This document shows, piece after piece, positions 18,860 to 27,932 of a stretch of 64,000 bases of DNA; position 1 is the stretch's first letter; the number at the start of each line of letters is the position of its first letter. The position numbers were made by a program, and so were the translations under genes. Source of the DNA: Gammaproteobacteria bacterium (lineage in GTDB: Bacteria; Pseudomonadota; Gammaproteobacteria; Steroidobacterales; Steroidobacteraceae). Where the stretch lies: contig DAHXNV010000001.1 of NCBI GenBank assembly GCA_027365225.1, positions 58,004 to 122,003 of the forward strand, given 5' to 3'. The notes under the pieces were generated by a model, which saw nothing but the letters and a program-made list of their open reading frames with translations, was not told the origin of the DNA and did no database searches.

Positions 18860-19462
18860 TCACTCCCGACCGGGTCCGCAGCCAGAGGCGCGACCTGGTC
18901 CGCAGCCGGACACCCAATTGCTGCCAATGGGGGTCTTGTTCCACGCCTTGAAATTTGCGTCCGAGACCGTCGATAGCTTTCGCAAGTAAGCCACAATGCT
19001 CCAAATCGTATTGTTTCGAACCGGTGGCCTGTCGGAGCCGAAACTCGGCATGGCGGTCATCTTGATGCCGTGTTTTATGACCCAGAATAGTTCCTCCGGC
19101 GTGAGCTGGTTGACTACCTTTCTGAGATCCGGTGGCGGGTTGAGCCCTTCGGAGAAGGTTGCCGACTCAACACCAGGCTCGCCATGACAGTAGACGCAAC
19201 CGATCGTGGCGTACGCCCGTGCGCCTGCCTGCACCGCGGCCGCATTGTCGAGCAACCCTGCCGGAGGACGCGTGGTCGCATGTCGCACGATGGACGCTTT
19301 GCGAACCTGCACGAGCGCCCAATTCACGATCGTCGGATCCGGGTGATCGGCCGCGACGTTGAAGAACCCGCCAAAGAAGAAGGCGGTCGAGCCAATGCCC
19401 GCCACGATCGCCAGCGCGCCGATCAGCGCCAAAGCGAAAAGTAGCGGTTTTCCTGAGCGCAT
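18860..19462 (-). CDS. Membrane-anchored monoheme cytochrome c with Cys-Gly-Pro repeats at the C-terminus
   Basis: 200 residues from ATG 19462; an in-frame ATG at 19564 is possible and would add 34 residues. One N-terminal helix (about 5-29, LLFALALIGALAIVAGIGSTA) anchors it; the heme site is IGCVYCHGEPG near residue 110, with a probable Met ligand in MTAMPSFG. The sequence GFFNVAADHPDPTIVNWAL and VRKASIVRHA resembles small anchored cytochromes found with oxidases and dehydrogenases. It ends SGCGPGRASGCGPGRE, a tandem repeat reflected in a roughly 20 bp DNA repeat. It lies 47 bp upstream of the cytochrome c4 gene on the same strand. Confidence 0.8.
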   Translation of the reverse strand: MRSGKPLLFALALIGALAIVAGIGSTAFFFGGFFNVAADHPDPTIVNWALVQVRKASIVRHATTRPPAGLLDNAAAVQAGARAYATIGCVYCHGEPGVESATFSEGLNPPPDLRKVVNQLTPEELFWVIKHGIKMTAMPSFGSDRPPVRNNTIWSIVAYLRKLSTVSDANFKAWNKTPIGSNWVSGCGPGRASGCGPGRE

Positions 19463-19929
19463 CAAGGGAGTAAGCGTTTCGTCTGACCGAGGCGATTCAG
19501 CGCGGCCGGGCAAACTGCATTGGTCCCAGACGCAGGTTGGATCATGAGTGTATTCTAAGTTCATCGGCTCGCCGGCGTATGTGCGGCAACGTACTAATGA
19601 GGAGCGTGGTGGTCCGGTGCAGACGATGGCGAAACGCCGTTCCAGACGCCGCATTCGGCCCAGTCAACCCGCGTAAGTGCCGACAACTTGCGCGTCGCTC
19701 GTTATGTGAGGCGAGCCAAAGAGTGAGCGCGCGCAAAGCAATGGCGCAGCACTCGGATGAGCCACGTAACCAAATGCCATGGTGTCGTGAGCCGTGAGGA
19801 CTGACTGCGTATCAGAGGTTTCGTCAACGCGGCTCGGTCGATCAGTCTGCCGACTATCGGTCGCGTCGCGGTTCTGGATGAGCATGCCGAGGCTCTGGCC
19901 CGCGATCTCGGCCGGGACGTCGGGCGCAT

Positions 19930-20490
19930 CCGTGTCGATGTCACGGCGTTCATCGAGGTCGGACTGCTCGAGGGCCGTGCGGCAACCGCGCATTGGAGCT
20001 GCAGCGCGGCCTTTGTGCACCGCTTTGTCAATGTGCGCGTGGAAGCGGACCGCATCGATGACCTGCGATGTGAAAGTCCGTGCTTGGCCGAAAGTACCGC
20101 GGCGATGAATCTCGCCCTGGCTCTGGTCGCAGGGGATCTTGGCGAGGAGAGTGCCCGCCGCGTTGCGCAACAGCGGTGCCCCTGTCGCCGCCGACCCGGC
20201 GGGCAGTCGCGGGTCTCGCAGTTGCTGCAGATCGCGCGCGCCAACGGTCACCGTGCCGGGCTGCTGGATCATATCCGGCAACACCGGGGCCGCCGTCGTG
20301 ATGTCGCCGAAAGTACGCGCTTGAGTTGCGTGAGTCCGTGTTACGTCTCACGCCCGGGCCGCGCTGCACGGCGCGGGTGCGACCGTGCAACGCGTTGGCC
20401 TCGATCGCGGCTTCGGCGCAGTCGAACGCTCGCGCCGCAGTTTCCCTCGACTCCCCGGTACGGGTCCCTCGGCAGTGCTCGGGCGCGCGG
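19930..20490 (+). pseudogene. Decayed GlxA-type AraC-family regulator (DJ-1/PfpI plus AraC HTH)
   Basis: No intact frame, but clear remnants in order. In one frame around 19946-20210: AFIEVGLLEGRAATAHW, then RFVNVRVEADRI, AAMNLALALVAGDLG and RRPGGQS, all landmarks of the amidase-like domain of GlxA/FtrA-type regulators. In another frame at 20349-20490: RAALHGAGATVQRVGLDRGF and GAVERSRRSFPRLPGTGPSA, the C-terminal helix-turn-helix of AraC proteins. The expected nucleophile-elbow segment and the N-terminus are lost. The gene has frameshifts and internal loss, so it is not functional. It directly precedes the GST gene, which it may once have regulated. Confidence 0.7.
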
Positions 20491-20651
20491 GACGACCGCA
20501 ACGATTGCGTGGCGTCGGCGCATCGCCGCGGTGATGTTGCCGGGATCGCGCGTGATGATCAGGCCGGATGCAGGAGACCTGGTGTCTTGAAAGCAACCAT
20601 CGAGCGTGACAAACTGCAAGATCGGCCTGCCGGCGCGGAGGACGCGCGACC

Positions 20652-21251
20652 ATGATCACCCTGTTCCATCACCCCAAGACGCGCTCCACACGTTTCATCT
20701 TCTTGCTCGAGGAACTGGGGGTCCCGTATCAGATCCGGCGGGTCGAGGTCCGCAAGCGCGACGGCACGGGGGCGGTGGATCCGGCCAACCCGCATCCGCA
20801 CGGCAAGGTGCCCGCGATCGACGATGACGGGTCGGTCGTGTTCGAATCCTCCGCCATCACGCTGTATCTGACCGACCGGTTCCCCGAGCGCGGCCTCGGG
20901 CCGCAGGTCGGCGGCCGGGATCGCGGGGCCTATCTGTCGTGGCTGGCCTATTACAGCGGAGTGCTGGAGCCGGCCTTCGTGTCCAAATTCCTGCACGTCG
21001 AGGTCCCGCGCGGCACGGCGGGCTGGGTGGCAGTGGAGGAGGCGATGCCGGTGCTGGTCCGCAGGCTCGAGCACCGGCCATACCTGCTCGGCGAGCACTT
21101 CAGCGGCGCGGATGTGCTCTATGGGACGACCTTCGCGATGTTCGGTCAGAGTCCGTTGATGGACAAATCGCCGGTGATTGAAGCTTATGCGCAGCGCGTC
21201 ATCGCCCGTCCGGCCTTTCAGCGCGCCCAGGCGCGGGATGAGCAGGCATGA
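20652..21251 (+). CDS. Glutathione S-transferase family protein
   Basis: 199 residues. The N-terminal thioredoxin-like domain starts MITLFHHPKTRSTRFIFLLE and contains HGKVPAIDDDG and the glutathione-binding ESSAITLYLTDRF; the helical C-terminal domain follows (YLSWLAYYSGVLEPAFVSKF). GSTs conjugate glutathione to electrophiles or reduce disulfides. The substrate is not predictable. Its TGA overlaps the ATG of the GH39-like gene (ATGA), so the two are cotranslated. Confidence 0.9.
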   Translation: MITLFHHPKTRSTRFIFLLEELGVPYQIRRVEVRKRDGTGAVDPANPHPHGKVPAIDDDGSVVFESSAITLYLTDRFPERGLGPQVGGRDRGAYLSWLAYYSGVLEPAFVSKFLHVEVPRGTAGWVAVEEAMPVLVRRLEHRPYLLGEHFSGADVLYGTTFAMFGQSPLMDKSPVIEAYAQRVIARPAFQRAQARDEQA

Positions 21252-22804
21252 GGCGCCTTGCGTGCCGTAGCATGCCGCGATGCCCACGGTCTTGGCTGCC
21301 CGCGCTCGCCCTTGGTGCATTGGCGGCATCTGCGCCATGGGCTCGGGCGGTGCCGCGCGGCACGGCGCCGGTCCGCATCCTCGTGAACGGTGATGCGCCC
21401 GCCCATCCGTTCCCGCACTTCTGGGAACAGATGTTCGGTTCGGGCCGCGCGATTCTGTCGCTGCGCGCCGATTACCGGCGCGATCTGCGTCAGGTCAGGC
21501 GGGCGACGGAGCTGCGCCTCATCCGCTTTCACGGCATCTTCGATCGCGGGGTGGGGATCGTTCACCTCGATGCGCGCGGCAGGCCGGTCTACAACTTCAC
21601 GAACGTCGACGCGATTTATGACGGGTTGCTGAAGAACGGCGTCCGACCCTACGTCGAACTCAGCTTCATGCCGCCCGCGCTCGCGGCGCATCAGGTCAGT
21701 AATGGCTTCTGGTACCACCCGATCGTGTCCCCGCCGAAGAGCTGGGCGCTGTGGCGGCAGCTGATCCAGCACTTCGCGCGCCACTTGATCCATCGCTACG
21801 GCATTCAGCAAGTCTCGCATTGGTACTTCGAGGTCTGGAACGAGCCGAACCTCTCGTTCTGGGCCGGTACCCCGAAACAGGCGACGTATTTCCACCTGTA
21901 CGACGTGACGGCCCGGGCGCTGAAGAGCGTCAGTCCGCGACTGCGGGTGGGCGGGCCGGCCACGGCGCAGACCGCGTGGATCGGCGCGTTCATCCGCCAC
22001 TGCGTGCGCCGTCACGTTCCGGTGGACTTCGTCTCGACGCACGTCTACGGCGATGACACTGCGGAGAACGTCTTCGGTAAGCACGAGCACATTTCGCGGC
22101 GCGACATGGTGATCCGCGCCGTCGAGAAGGTGCACCGTCAGGTCGCGGACTCGCCATTGCCGCATCTGCCGATCATCTTCAGCGAATTCAACGCCACCTA
22201 TACCGGCAATGAGATCGACGTCACCGATTCGCCCTACATCGGACCGTGGCTCGCCAATACCATCCGTGCCACCGCAGGCCTCGTTCACCTCATGTCGTAC
22301 TGGACGTTCTCCGACGTGTTCGAGGAGCAGGGGGTGATCAGCACGCCGTTTCACGGCGGTTTCGGCTTGATTGCCGTGGGCGACATTCCCAAGGCATCCT
22401 TCAACGACTTCAAGCTGCTGCACTGGCTCGGTGACCTGCGCCTCGCGAACCGATCCCACTCGGTGATCGTGACGCGTCGCCCCGACGGCATGCTTTCGAT
22501 CGCGGTGTGGAATTACGCGCCGCCCGGACCCGGCGGGCACACGCGCACGGACGTGCTGCAACTGCGGCACCTCGACGGTGCGCGCTACGCCTACATCTGG
22601 GTGGTCGATCGCAATCATGGCTCGGCGCTGACGGCCTGGCGGGCGATGGGCCGTCCGGCCTACCCGACTTTCGAGCAATTGCGGGTCCTGCGCGAAGCTG
22701 CGCGCTTGCCGCCGCCGCGGATCGTGGCGCTGCACGGCGCGTCTGCTCGGCTGAGCCTGCGGCTGATTCCACACGCGCTCGCGCTCGTGAGGCTCGAACG
22801 CTGA
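21248..22804 (+). CDS. Secreted glycoside hydrolase, GH39-like (beta-xylosidase type)
   Basis: 518 residues with a signal peptide (SWLPALALGALAASAPWARA, about residues 15-34). A TIM-barrel clan A hydrolase: the acid/base Glu is in YFEVWNEPNLSFW (near residue 197) and the likely nucleophile Glu in PIIFSEFNATY (near 310). FWEQMFGSGRAILSL and RLIRFHGIFDRGVGI match GH39 enzymes. After the barrel comes a beta-rich domain (SVIVTRRPDGMLSIAVWNYA). Such enzymes release xylose or related sugars. It overlaps the GST gene; the partner glycosyltransferase-like gene follows after 75 bp. Confidence 0.85.
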   Translation: MRRLACRSMPRCPRSWLPALALGALAASAPWARAVPRGTAPVRILVNGDAPAHPFPHFWEQMFGSGRAILSLRADYRRDLRQVRRATELRLIRFHGIFDRGVGIVHLDARGRPVYNFTNVDAIYDGLLKNGVRPYVELSFMPPALAAHQVSNGFWYHPIVSPPKSWALWRQLIQHFARHLIHRYGIQQVSHWYFEVWNEPNLSFWAGTPKQATYFHLYDVTARALKSVSPRLRVGGPATAQTAWIGAFIRHCVRRHVPVDFVSTHVYGDDTAENVFGKHEHISRRDMVIRAVEKVHRQVADSPLPHLPIIFSEFNATYTGNEIDVTDSPYIGPWLANTIRATAGLVHLMSYWTFSDVFEEQGVISTPFHGGFGLIAVGDIPKASFNDFKLLHWLGDLRLANRSHSVIVTRRPDGMLSIAVWNYAPPGPGGHTRTDVLQLRHLDGARYAYIWVVDRNHGSALTAWRAMGRPAYPTFEQLRVLREAARLPPPRIVALHGASARLSLRLIPHALALVRLER

Positions 22805-22879
22805 GCACGGGGCTGCACCGCCGCCGGCGCGCGGTCTTCGCTGAGCGCCGGACAGGCGAGATGCACGGACTGCGCCCAC

Positions 22880-23587
22880 ATGCCCAATGATGCCTCGCCG
22901 GCGCGCACCGCCGCGCTGGCTCTCTTGTGCCGTAAGCCCGTGCCCGGTGCGGGTAAGCGGCGCCTCGCCCGGTGTCTGGGCGAGGCCTGGACGCTGGCCG
23001 TGGCGGCCGCGCTGCTCGAGTGTGTGCTGGAAGACGCGGCCGCGTGGCCGGATGAATTGATCATTTCACCGGCCGAGGCGCGCGATGCGCAGTGGGCCCA
23101 AGGCCTGATGTCCCGGCCCGCATGGGTCGTGCCGCAGCCGGGCGGCAATCTCGGCGAGCGGATTGCCGCAGTCGATGCGGTTGCACGCGCGCGCGGCTGC
23201 GATCGGGTGTTGTTCATCGGCAGCGATGCGCCTTCGATGCGGCTCGAGGACCTGATCGCGGCGCGTGCGGCGCTCGATCACAGCGATGTCGTTCTGATCC
23301 CTGCCGCCGACGGCGGGGTCACCCTGATGGGCGCGCGCGTCGAGTGGCCCGATCTGACCGACCTGCCCTGGAGTGAGCCGACGTTCGGTGCGGCGCTCGA
23401 GCGCCGCTGTCGGCAGTCCGGGCGAGCCGTCGCCAGACTCGCCGGCTCCTACGATATCGACACACCCGCGGATCTGGCCCGGGCCATGGACCAGCTGGCG
23501 CAGGATAACCGGCCGGCGCGGCGCCGCCTGCACGCGTTGCTGCGCAAGCTGTCGCTGTCGGCGCCCGGCGCCGGCGTGCCGTGCTGA
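22880..23587 (+). CDS. DUF2064 / TIGR04282 family glycosyltransferase-like protein
   Basis: 235 residues. The N-terminal LLCRKPVPGAGKRRLAR is the nucleotide-binding loop of this family, and FIGSDAPSMRLEDLIAARA holds the DxPS metal/sugar site. Such proteins resemble CofC/GlmU-type nucleotidyltransferases and are often found with selenodomain or natural-product clusters; the reaction is unknown. It ends 11 bp before the convergent MTA/MTI phosphorylase gene. Confidence 0.8.
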   Translation: MPNDASPARTAALALLCRKPVPGAGKRRLARCLGEAWTLAVAAALLECVLEDAAAWPDELIISPAEARDAQWAQGLMSRPAWVVPQPGGNLGERIAAVDAVARARGCDRVLFIGSDAPSMRLEDLIAARAALDHSDVVLIPAADGGVTLMGARVEWPDLTDLPWSEPTFGAALERRCRQSGRAVARLAGSYDIDTPADLARAMDQLAQDNRPARRRLHALLRKLSLSAPGAGVPC

Positions 23588-23597
23588 TGCGTCCGGT

Positions 23598-24443
23598 TCA
23601 CAGGGCGAGGAAGTCGAGGATTTCCTTCTGCGCCGCGCTCAGGTGCTCGCGCGGCGTGACCACCGCTGCGCGCAATGCCCGGCGGCATGGCCGTGATTCG
23701 TCGTCGCGGTAATCGGCGACTGCGCGCGCGAGCAGTTGTTGGACACGCGTCAGGCTGTCGCGAAATTGGCTCATCACCTGGTCCACCGAGACGTGTTGCC
23801 CCGGATCATCCAGCCAACAATCGTAATCGGTCGCCACAGTCACGGTGCAGTAGCCGAGTTGGGCCTCCAGCGCGAGGAACGCCTCCGGTATGTTGGTCAT
23901 GCCGACCAGGTCGGCGCCCGCGCCGCGCAGCCAGAAGCTTTCGGCGCGTGTGCCGAGGCGTGGGCCCTCGACGCAGGCATAGGTCTTGTCCCTATGCAGC
24001 CGCAGACCGAGCATGTCGGCCGTGCGGGCGAGCAGCGCGCTCGTGGTCGCGCAGGAGGGATTGGCCGTCGAGACGTGGGCCACCATGCCTTGGCCGAAGA
24101 AGCTCGCCACGCGTACCCCTTTGGTGAAATCCAGGTACTGCGCGGGCAGGGCGAGATCGCCCGGCCGAATCTCCTCGCGCAGGCTTCCGACCGCGGACAC
24201 GCCGATCACGGTGCGCACCCCGACGCTCTTCAGCGCCCAGATATTGGCCCGGTAGTTGATCTCACTCGGCAGCAGACTATGCTGCAGACCATGGCGGGCC
24301 AGGAACGCCACCGGCCGGCCGCCGAGCCGGCCCAGCATCACGGGCGAGGAAGGGTGTCCATACGGGGTTTGAAGCTGCCGCGACTCGTCCACTTCCAGTC
24401 CGCTCATGCGATACAGACCCGTACCACCGATGATGCCGATCAT
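23598..24443 (-). CDS. mtiP: S-methyl-5'-thioinosine / thioadenosine phosphorylase
   Basis: 281 residues. Purine nucleoside phosphorylase fold of the MTAP type: GIIGGTGLYRM at the N-terminus, FLARHGLQHSLLPSEINYRA for phosphate binding, VSAVGSLREEIRPGDL, and the substrate motif DLVGMTNIPEAFLALEAQ. The TNIPEA form, with Asn-Ile where classic MTAPs have different residues, is what I associate with the S-methyl-5'-thioinosine phosphorylases of Pseudomonas. It recycles methylthio-nucleosides from polyamine synthesis. The MTI versus MTA choice is inferred. Confidence 0.82.
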   Translation of the reverse strand: MIGIIGGTGLYRMSGLEVDESRQLQTPYGHPSSPVMLGRLGGRPVAFLARHGLQHSLLPSEINYRANIWALKSVGVRTVIGVSAVGSLREEIRPGDLALPAQYLDFTKGVRVASFFGQGMVAHVSTANPSCATTSALLARTADMLGLRLHRDKTYACVEGPRLGTRAESFWLRGAGADLVGMTNIPEAFLALEAQLGYCTVTVATDYDCWLDDPGQHVSVDQVMSQFRDSLTRVQQLLARAVADYRDDESRPCRRALRAAVVTPREHLSAAQKEILDFLAL

Positions 24444-24536
24444 AATGATTCTCGGTTGCGCGGCTCGCCGCGAGGCTGCAAGATGCCTGAATCGGCGCTG
24501 GGCAACAAGTGCCGCGTCTAACTCGGGGATCCGTCC

Positions 24537-25331
24537 ATGAGCACCACTGCATTCCCCTCATTGAATCCCCCGCGGTGGCCCGGACGTGTGACGCACCTGG
24601 GCCTGTGGATTCTGGGCGCAGGGCTGCTCACCGCCGGTATCTCCGGCCCGCTGAACCGCTTCGCGCTCTCGAGCGTCGGTGCGGCGTTGATGACGCTGAT
24701 GATCGGCTTCGTGCTGATCGTGGCGGGCACCGCCGTCACGATCATTGGCGTGCTGTTCGGGACGTTGAAGCACGCGCGCATCCCCGGCACCGTTGCCGTG
24801 GTAGGCATCGTGATCGGACTCTCCCTGAGCGCCTACGTGACATCGTGGCTGTATCGGGCCGAGCACACCCCTCCGATCAACGACATCACCACCGATACGG
24901 CCAATCCGCCGAAGTTCGTCGCGGTCATTCCGTTGCGCGAGCGTGCGCACGCGAGCGTTTCGCCGCGCTACATTCGCGAGGAGCGTCTCGGGGACAAGAC
25001 GATCGATGTGCCGGCGCTGCAGGCGAAGTACTACCCGTACATCAAGCCGCTGTTCATGAGTCTGCCCCCGGCGCAGGCGCTGGCCAAGGCCCGGCGCGTG
25101 GCGCGGGCGCTGGGCTGGCGCATCGATGCGTACGTGCCGGCTGACGGGCGCCTGGAAGCCACCGCGCACACGTTCTTCTTCGATTTCAAGGACGATGTGG
25201 TGGTGCGTGTGCGGCCGCACGGTTCCGGTTCGCGCATCGACGTCAGAAGCGAGTCACGAGTAGGCGTGGGCGACGTCGGTACCAATGCGGCGCGAATCCG
25301 GGCGTTCCTCGATCGCATGAAAGCATCTTGA
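24537..25331 (+). CDS. DUF1499 domain membrane protein
   Basis: 264 residues. Three hydrophobic helices occupy about residues 17-105 (LGLWILGAGLLTAGI, LMTLMIGFVLIVAGTAVTII, GTVAVVGIVIGLSLSAY). The C-terminal soluble domain (from about 120) is DUF1499: PPKFVAVIPL, ARRVARALGWRIDAYVPADG, ATAHTFFFDFKDDVVVRVRP, and IDVRSESRVGVGDVGTNAARIRAFL, the last being the family signature. Function unknown. It lies 10 bp before gshA and may be in the same transcript. Confidence 0.83.
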   Translation: MSTTAFPSLNPPRWPGRVTHLGLWILGAGLLTAGISGPLNRFALSSVGAALMTLMIGFVLIVAGTAVTIIGVLFGTLKHARIPGTVAVVGIVIGLSLSAYVTSWLYRAEHTPPINDITTDTANPPKFVAVIPLRERAHASVSPRYIREERLGDKTIDVPALQAKYYPYIKPLFMSLPPAQALAKARRVARALGWRIDAYVPADGRLEATAHTFFFDFKDDVVVRVRPHGSGSRIDVRSESRVGVGDVGTNAARIRAFLDRMKAS

Positions 25332-25341
25332 TTCCAGGACC

Positions 25342-26934
25342 ATGCAGCGCATGAACGGTCCGGGTCGCGATACCGTGTTCGAGCGGCGCCTGGCTGCCCT
25401 GATCAACAGCGGTCAACCCGAGATCCTGCAGGGTGGTCTGCGTGGCGTGGAGAAAGAATCGCTGCGCGTGATGCCCGACGGGCGGATCGCGCCGACGCCA
25501 CATCCGGCGGCGCTCGGCTCGCCACTCACCAGCGAGCATATCACCACGGATTATTCCGAGGCGCTGATCGAGCTGGTCACCCCGACCTTCACCACCACCT
25601 GGGAACTGCTGCAATACCTGCTCGATCTGCACCAGTTCGTCTACCGCCACATCGGCGATGAGCTGCTGTGGGCGACGAGCATGCCCTGCCGGATCGAGCG
25701 TGACGAGGAGATTCCGATCGCGCGCTACGGGAATTCGCACATCGGACGCATGAAAAGCATCTATCGCGAAGGTCTGGGACTGCGTTATGGACGCATGATG
25801 CAGGCCATCTCGGGGGTGCATTTCAACTACTCGTTCCCGACCGGCTTCTGGCCCGTCTATGCGGCGGCGCTGCAATCGAGCACGCACGGACAGGAATTCG
25901 TCTCCGCGCGCTACTTCGATCTGTTGCGCAATTACCGCCGGCACGGCTGGCTGGTGCTGTACCTGTTCGGCGTCTCGCCGGTGTTGTGCGAGTCGTTCCT
26001 GCGGGGGCGGCCGCACTCGATGGCCGAACTGACACCGGGTACCGTTTTCGAGCCCTACGCCACCAGCCTCAGGATGAGCGATATCGGCTATCGCAATCGC
26101 ACTCAGTCCGAGCTGAACGTGTCGATGAACAGCGTCGAGGAATACATCGATGATCTGAGCCGGGCGATCAGCACGCCGCACCCGCCCTATGCCGCTCTCG
26201 GGGTGCGGACCGGCGAAGTCTACCGGCAGCTCAACGCGAACCTGCTGCAGATCGAGAACGAATACTACAGCTTCATCCGGCCCAAGCGTGTCGCCCGTTC
26301 CGGGGAGCGACCCACCCAGGCGCTCAAGCGCGCGGGCGTGCAGTACGTCGAGGTGCGCGCGCTCGACGTGAGCGCCTTCGATCCGGTCGGTGTCAACCAG
26401 AACAAGCTGCGTTTTCTCGAGGCGTTCGTGGCCCTGTGCCTGCTGAAGGAGAGCCCACCCATCGCCGCCGCCGAGCAGCATGCGCTCGATCACAATCACC
26501 TCGAGGTCGCGTATCGCGGCCGCCAGCCCGGGCTGACTCTGTGGCGCGACGGGCACGAGCTTGCCATGCGGGAATGGGCCCGGGAGCTGCTCGATGAGAT
26601 GGCCGGTCCGTGCGAGATCCTGGATCGCGGCAATCCGCTGCGGCCGTATTCCCTGGCGCTCGAGGTGCAAAGGGCCAAGCTCGAGGACGTCGCGCGTACG
26701 CCCTCGGCGCGCTTGATGGCCGAGCTCGCAGCCACCGGCGAGAGCTTCTCGCAGCTGGCCTTGCGGATGTCGAGCCAGCACAAGGCGTATTTCCTGGACA
26801 TGTACCCGCCGAACGAGGCGCGGCTGGCGGAATTATCCCGTGAGGCTCGCGAATCGCTCGAGGCGCACAGGGCCGCCGAGGCGGCCGATCAGGGCACGTT
26901 CGAGGACTATCTGGCGCGCTACTTCGCCCCCTGA
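25342..26934 (+). CDS. gshA: Glutamate-cysteine ligase, proteobacterial type
   Basis: 530 residues, close to the family length of about 520. Catalyses the first step of glutathione synthesis (Glu + Cys + ATP). Visible motifs: GLRGVEKESLRVMPDGRIA (metal/ATP Glu residues), ITTDYSEALIELVTP, SGVHFNYSFP, YVEVRALDVSAFDPVGVN, and the C-terminal KAYFLDMYPPNEARLAELSRE. Together with GST at 20652 it indicates glutathione use. I start at the first ATG, 25342; the second, at 25351, is equally plausible. Confidence 0.95.
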   Translation: MQRMNGPGRDTVFERRLAALINSGQPEILQGGLRGVEKESLRVMPDGRIAPTPHPAALGSPLTSEHITTDYSEALIELVTPTFTTTWELLQYLLDLHQFVYRHIGDELLWATSMPCRIERDEEIPIARYGNSHIGRMKSIYREGLGLRYGRMMQAISGVHFNYSFPTGFWPVYAAALQSSTHGQEFVSARYFDLLRNYRRHGWLVLYLFGVSPVLCESFLRGRPHSMAELTPGTVFEPYATSLRMSDIGYRNRTQSELNVSMNSVEEYIDDLSRAISTPHPPYAALGVRTGEVYRQLNANLLQIENEYYSFIRPKRVARSGERPTQALKRAGVQYVEVRALDVSAFDPVGVNQNKLRFLEAFVALCLLKESPPIAAAEQHALDHNHLEVAYRGRQPGLTLWRDGHELAMREWARELLDEMAGPCEILDRGNPLRPYSLALEVQRAKLEDVARTPSARLMAELAATGESFSQLALRMSSQHKAYFLDMYPPNEARLAELSREARESLEAHRAAEAADQGTFEDYLARYFAP

Positions 26935-27011
26935 ACGGCCGCGCCCGCCCCGAGCCGCAATCTCCCCGATGAGCCATTGCAGATAAGAGCCGGGTAAGGG
27001 ATTCTTAGGGG

Positions 27012-27932
27012 ATGAATGCACTTTCCGTCCAGGAATTGACCAAGACCTACGGCAACGGCGTCCAGGCCCTCAAGGGGATCGACCTTGCCGTCGAGGAGGG
27101 GGACTTCTTCGCGCTGCTCGGGCCGAACGGCGCCGGCAAGACCACCCTCATCGGCATCGTCACCTCGCTGGTGCGCAAGAGCGGCGGCCAGGCCACCATC
27201 TTCGGCTACGACCTCGACCGCGAATTGGAGGCGGCCAAGAGCTGCATCGGCGTGGTGCCGCAAGAGATCAACTTCAATCAGTTCGAGTCGCCCGAGACCA
27301 TCGTGATCAATCAGGCGGGCTTCTACGGCATTCCCCGCCCGGTGGCGCGCGTGCGGGCGCAGTTGTACCTGAAACAGTTGCAGCTGTGGGACAAGCGCAA
27401 GCATGCCTCGCGCGCACTCTCCGGAGGCATGAAGCGCCGGCTGATGATTGCCCGGGCACTGATGCACGAGCCGCGGCTGCTGATACTGGACGAGCCCACC
27501 GCCGGCGTCGACATCGAGGTTCGCCGCTCGATGTGGGAATTCCTGCGCGAGATCAATCAGCGCGGCACGACCATCATCCTCACCACGCACTATCTCGAGG
27601 AAGCCGAGACGCTCTGCAGGAACATCGCCATCATCGACCACGGCCGGATCATCGAGCGGGACCGGATGAGCAATCTGCTGCGAAGGCTGCATACCGAGAC
27701 GTTCGTGCTTACCCTGCGCCATCCGCTGCAGCAAGCGCCACTGCTGCCGGCATACACTGCGAAGCTCGTCGACGAGCACACCGTCGAGGTCGAGATCTCC
27801 ATGGAGCAGAACGTCAATGATCTGTTCGCGCGCCTCTCCGAGCTCGGCATTGAAGTGATCTCGATGCGCAACAAAGTGAATCGCCTGGAGGAGATCTTCA
27901 TACGCCTGGTGGAGAAGGGAGCGGCTGCATGA
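27012..27932 (+). CDS. yadG: ABC-2 exporter ATP-binding protein (YadG-like)
   Basis: 306 residues. Walker A is LLGPNGAGKTTLIGI (about residue 38), signature SGGMKRRLMIARALMHEP, Walker B LLILDEPTAGVDIE, switch His in TTHYLEEAE. The C-terminal domain resembles YadG of E. coli. ATG 27012 is preceded by AGGGG. The next gene starts within its stop (ATGA), so it pairs with the permease. Substrate unknown. Confidence 0.9.
   Translation: MNALSVQELTKTYGNGVQALKGIDLAVEEGDFFALLGPNGAGKTTLIGIVTSLVRKSGGQATIFGYDLDRELEAAKSCIGVVPQEINFNQFESPETIVINQAGFYGIPRPVARVRAQLYLKQLQLWDKRKHASRALSGGMKRRLMIARALMHEPRLLILDEPTAGVDIEVRRSMWEFLREINQRGTTIILTTHYLEEAETLCRNIAIIDHGRIIERDRMSNLLRRLHTETFVLTLRHPLQQAPLLPAYTAKLVDEHTVEVEISMEQNVNDLFARLSELGIEVISMRNKVNRLEEIFIRLVEKGAAA

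Noticed and set aside
21218-22879. 553-codon minus-strand frame opposite the GH39-like gene
   Set aside because: Shadow frame; the plus strand has signal peptide and both catalytic Glu motifs.
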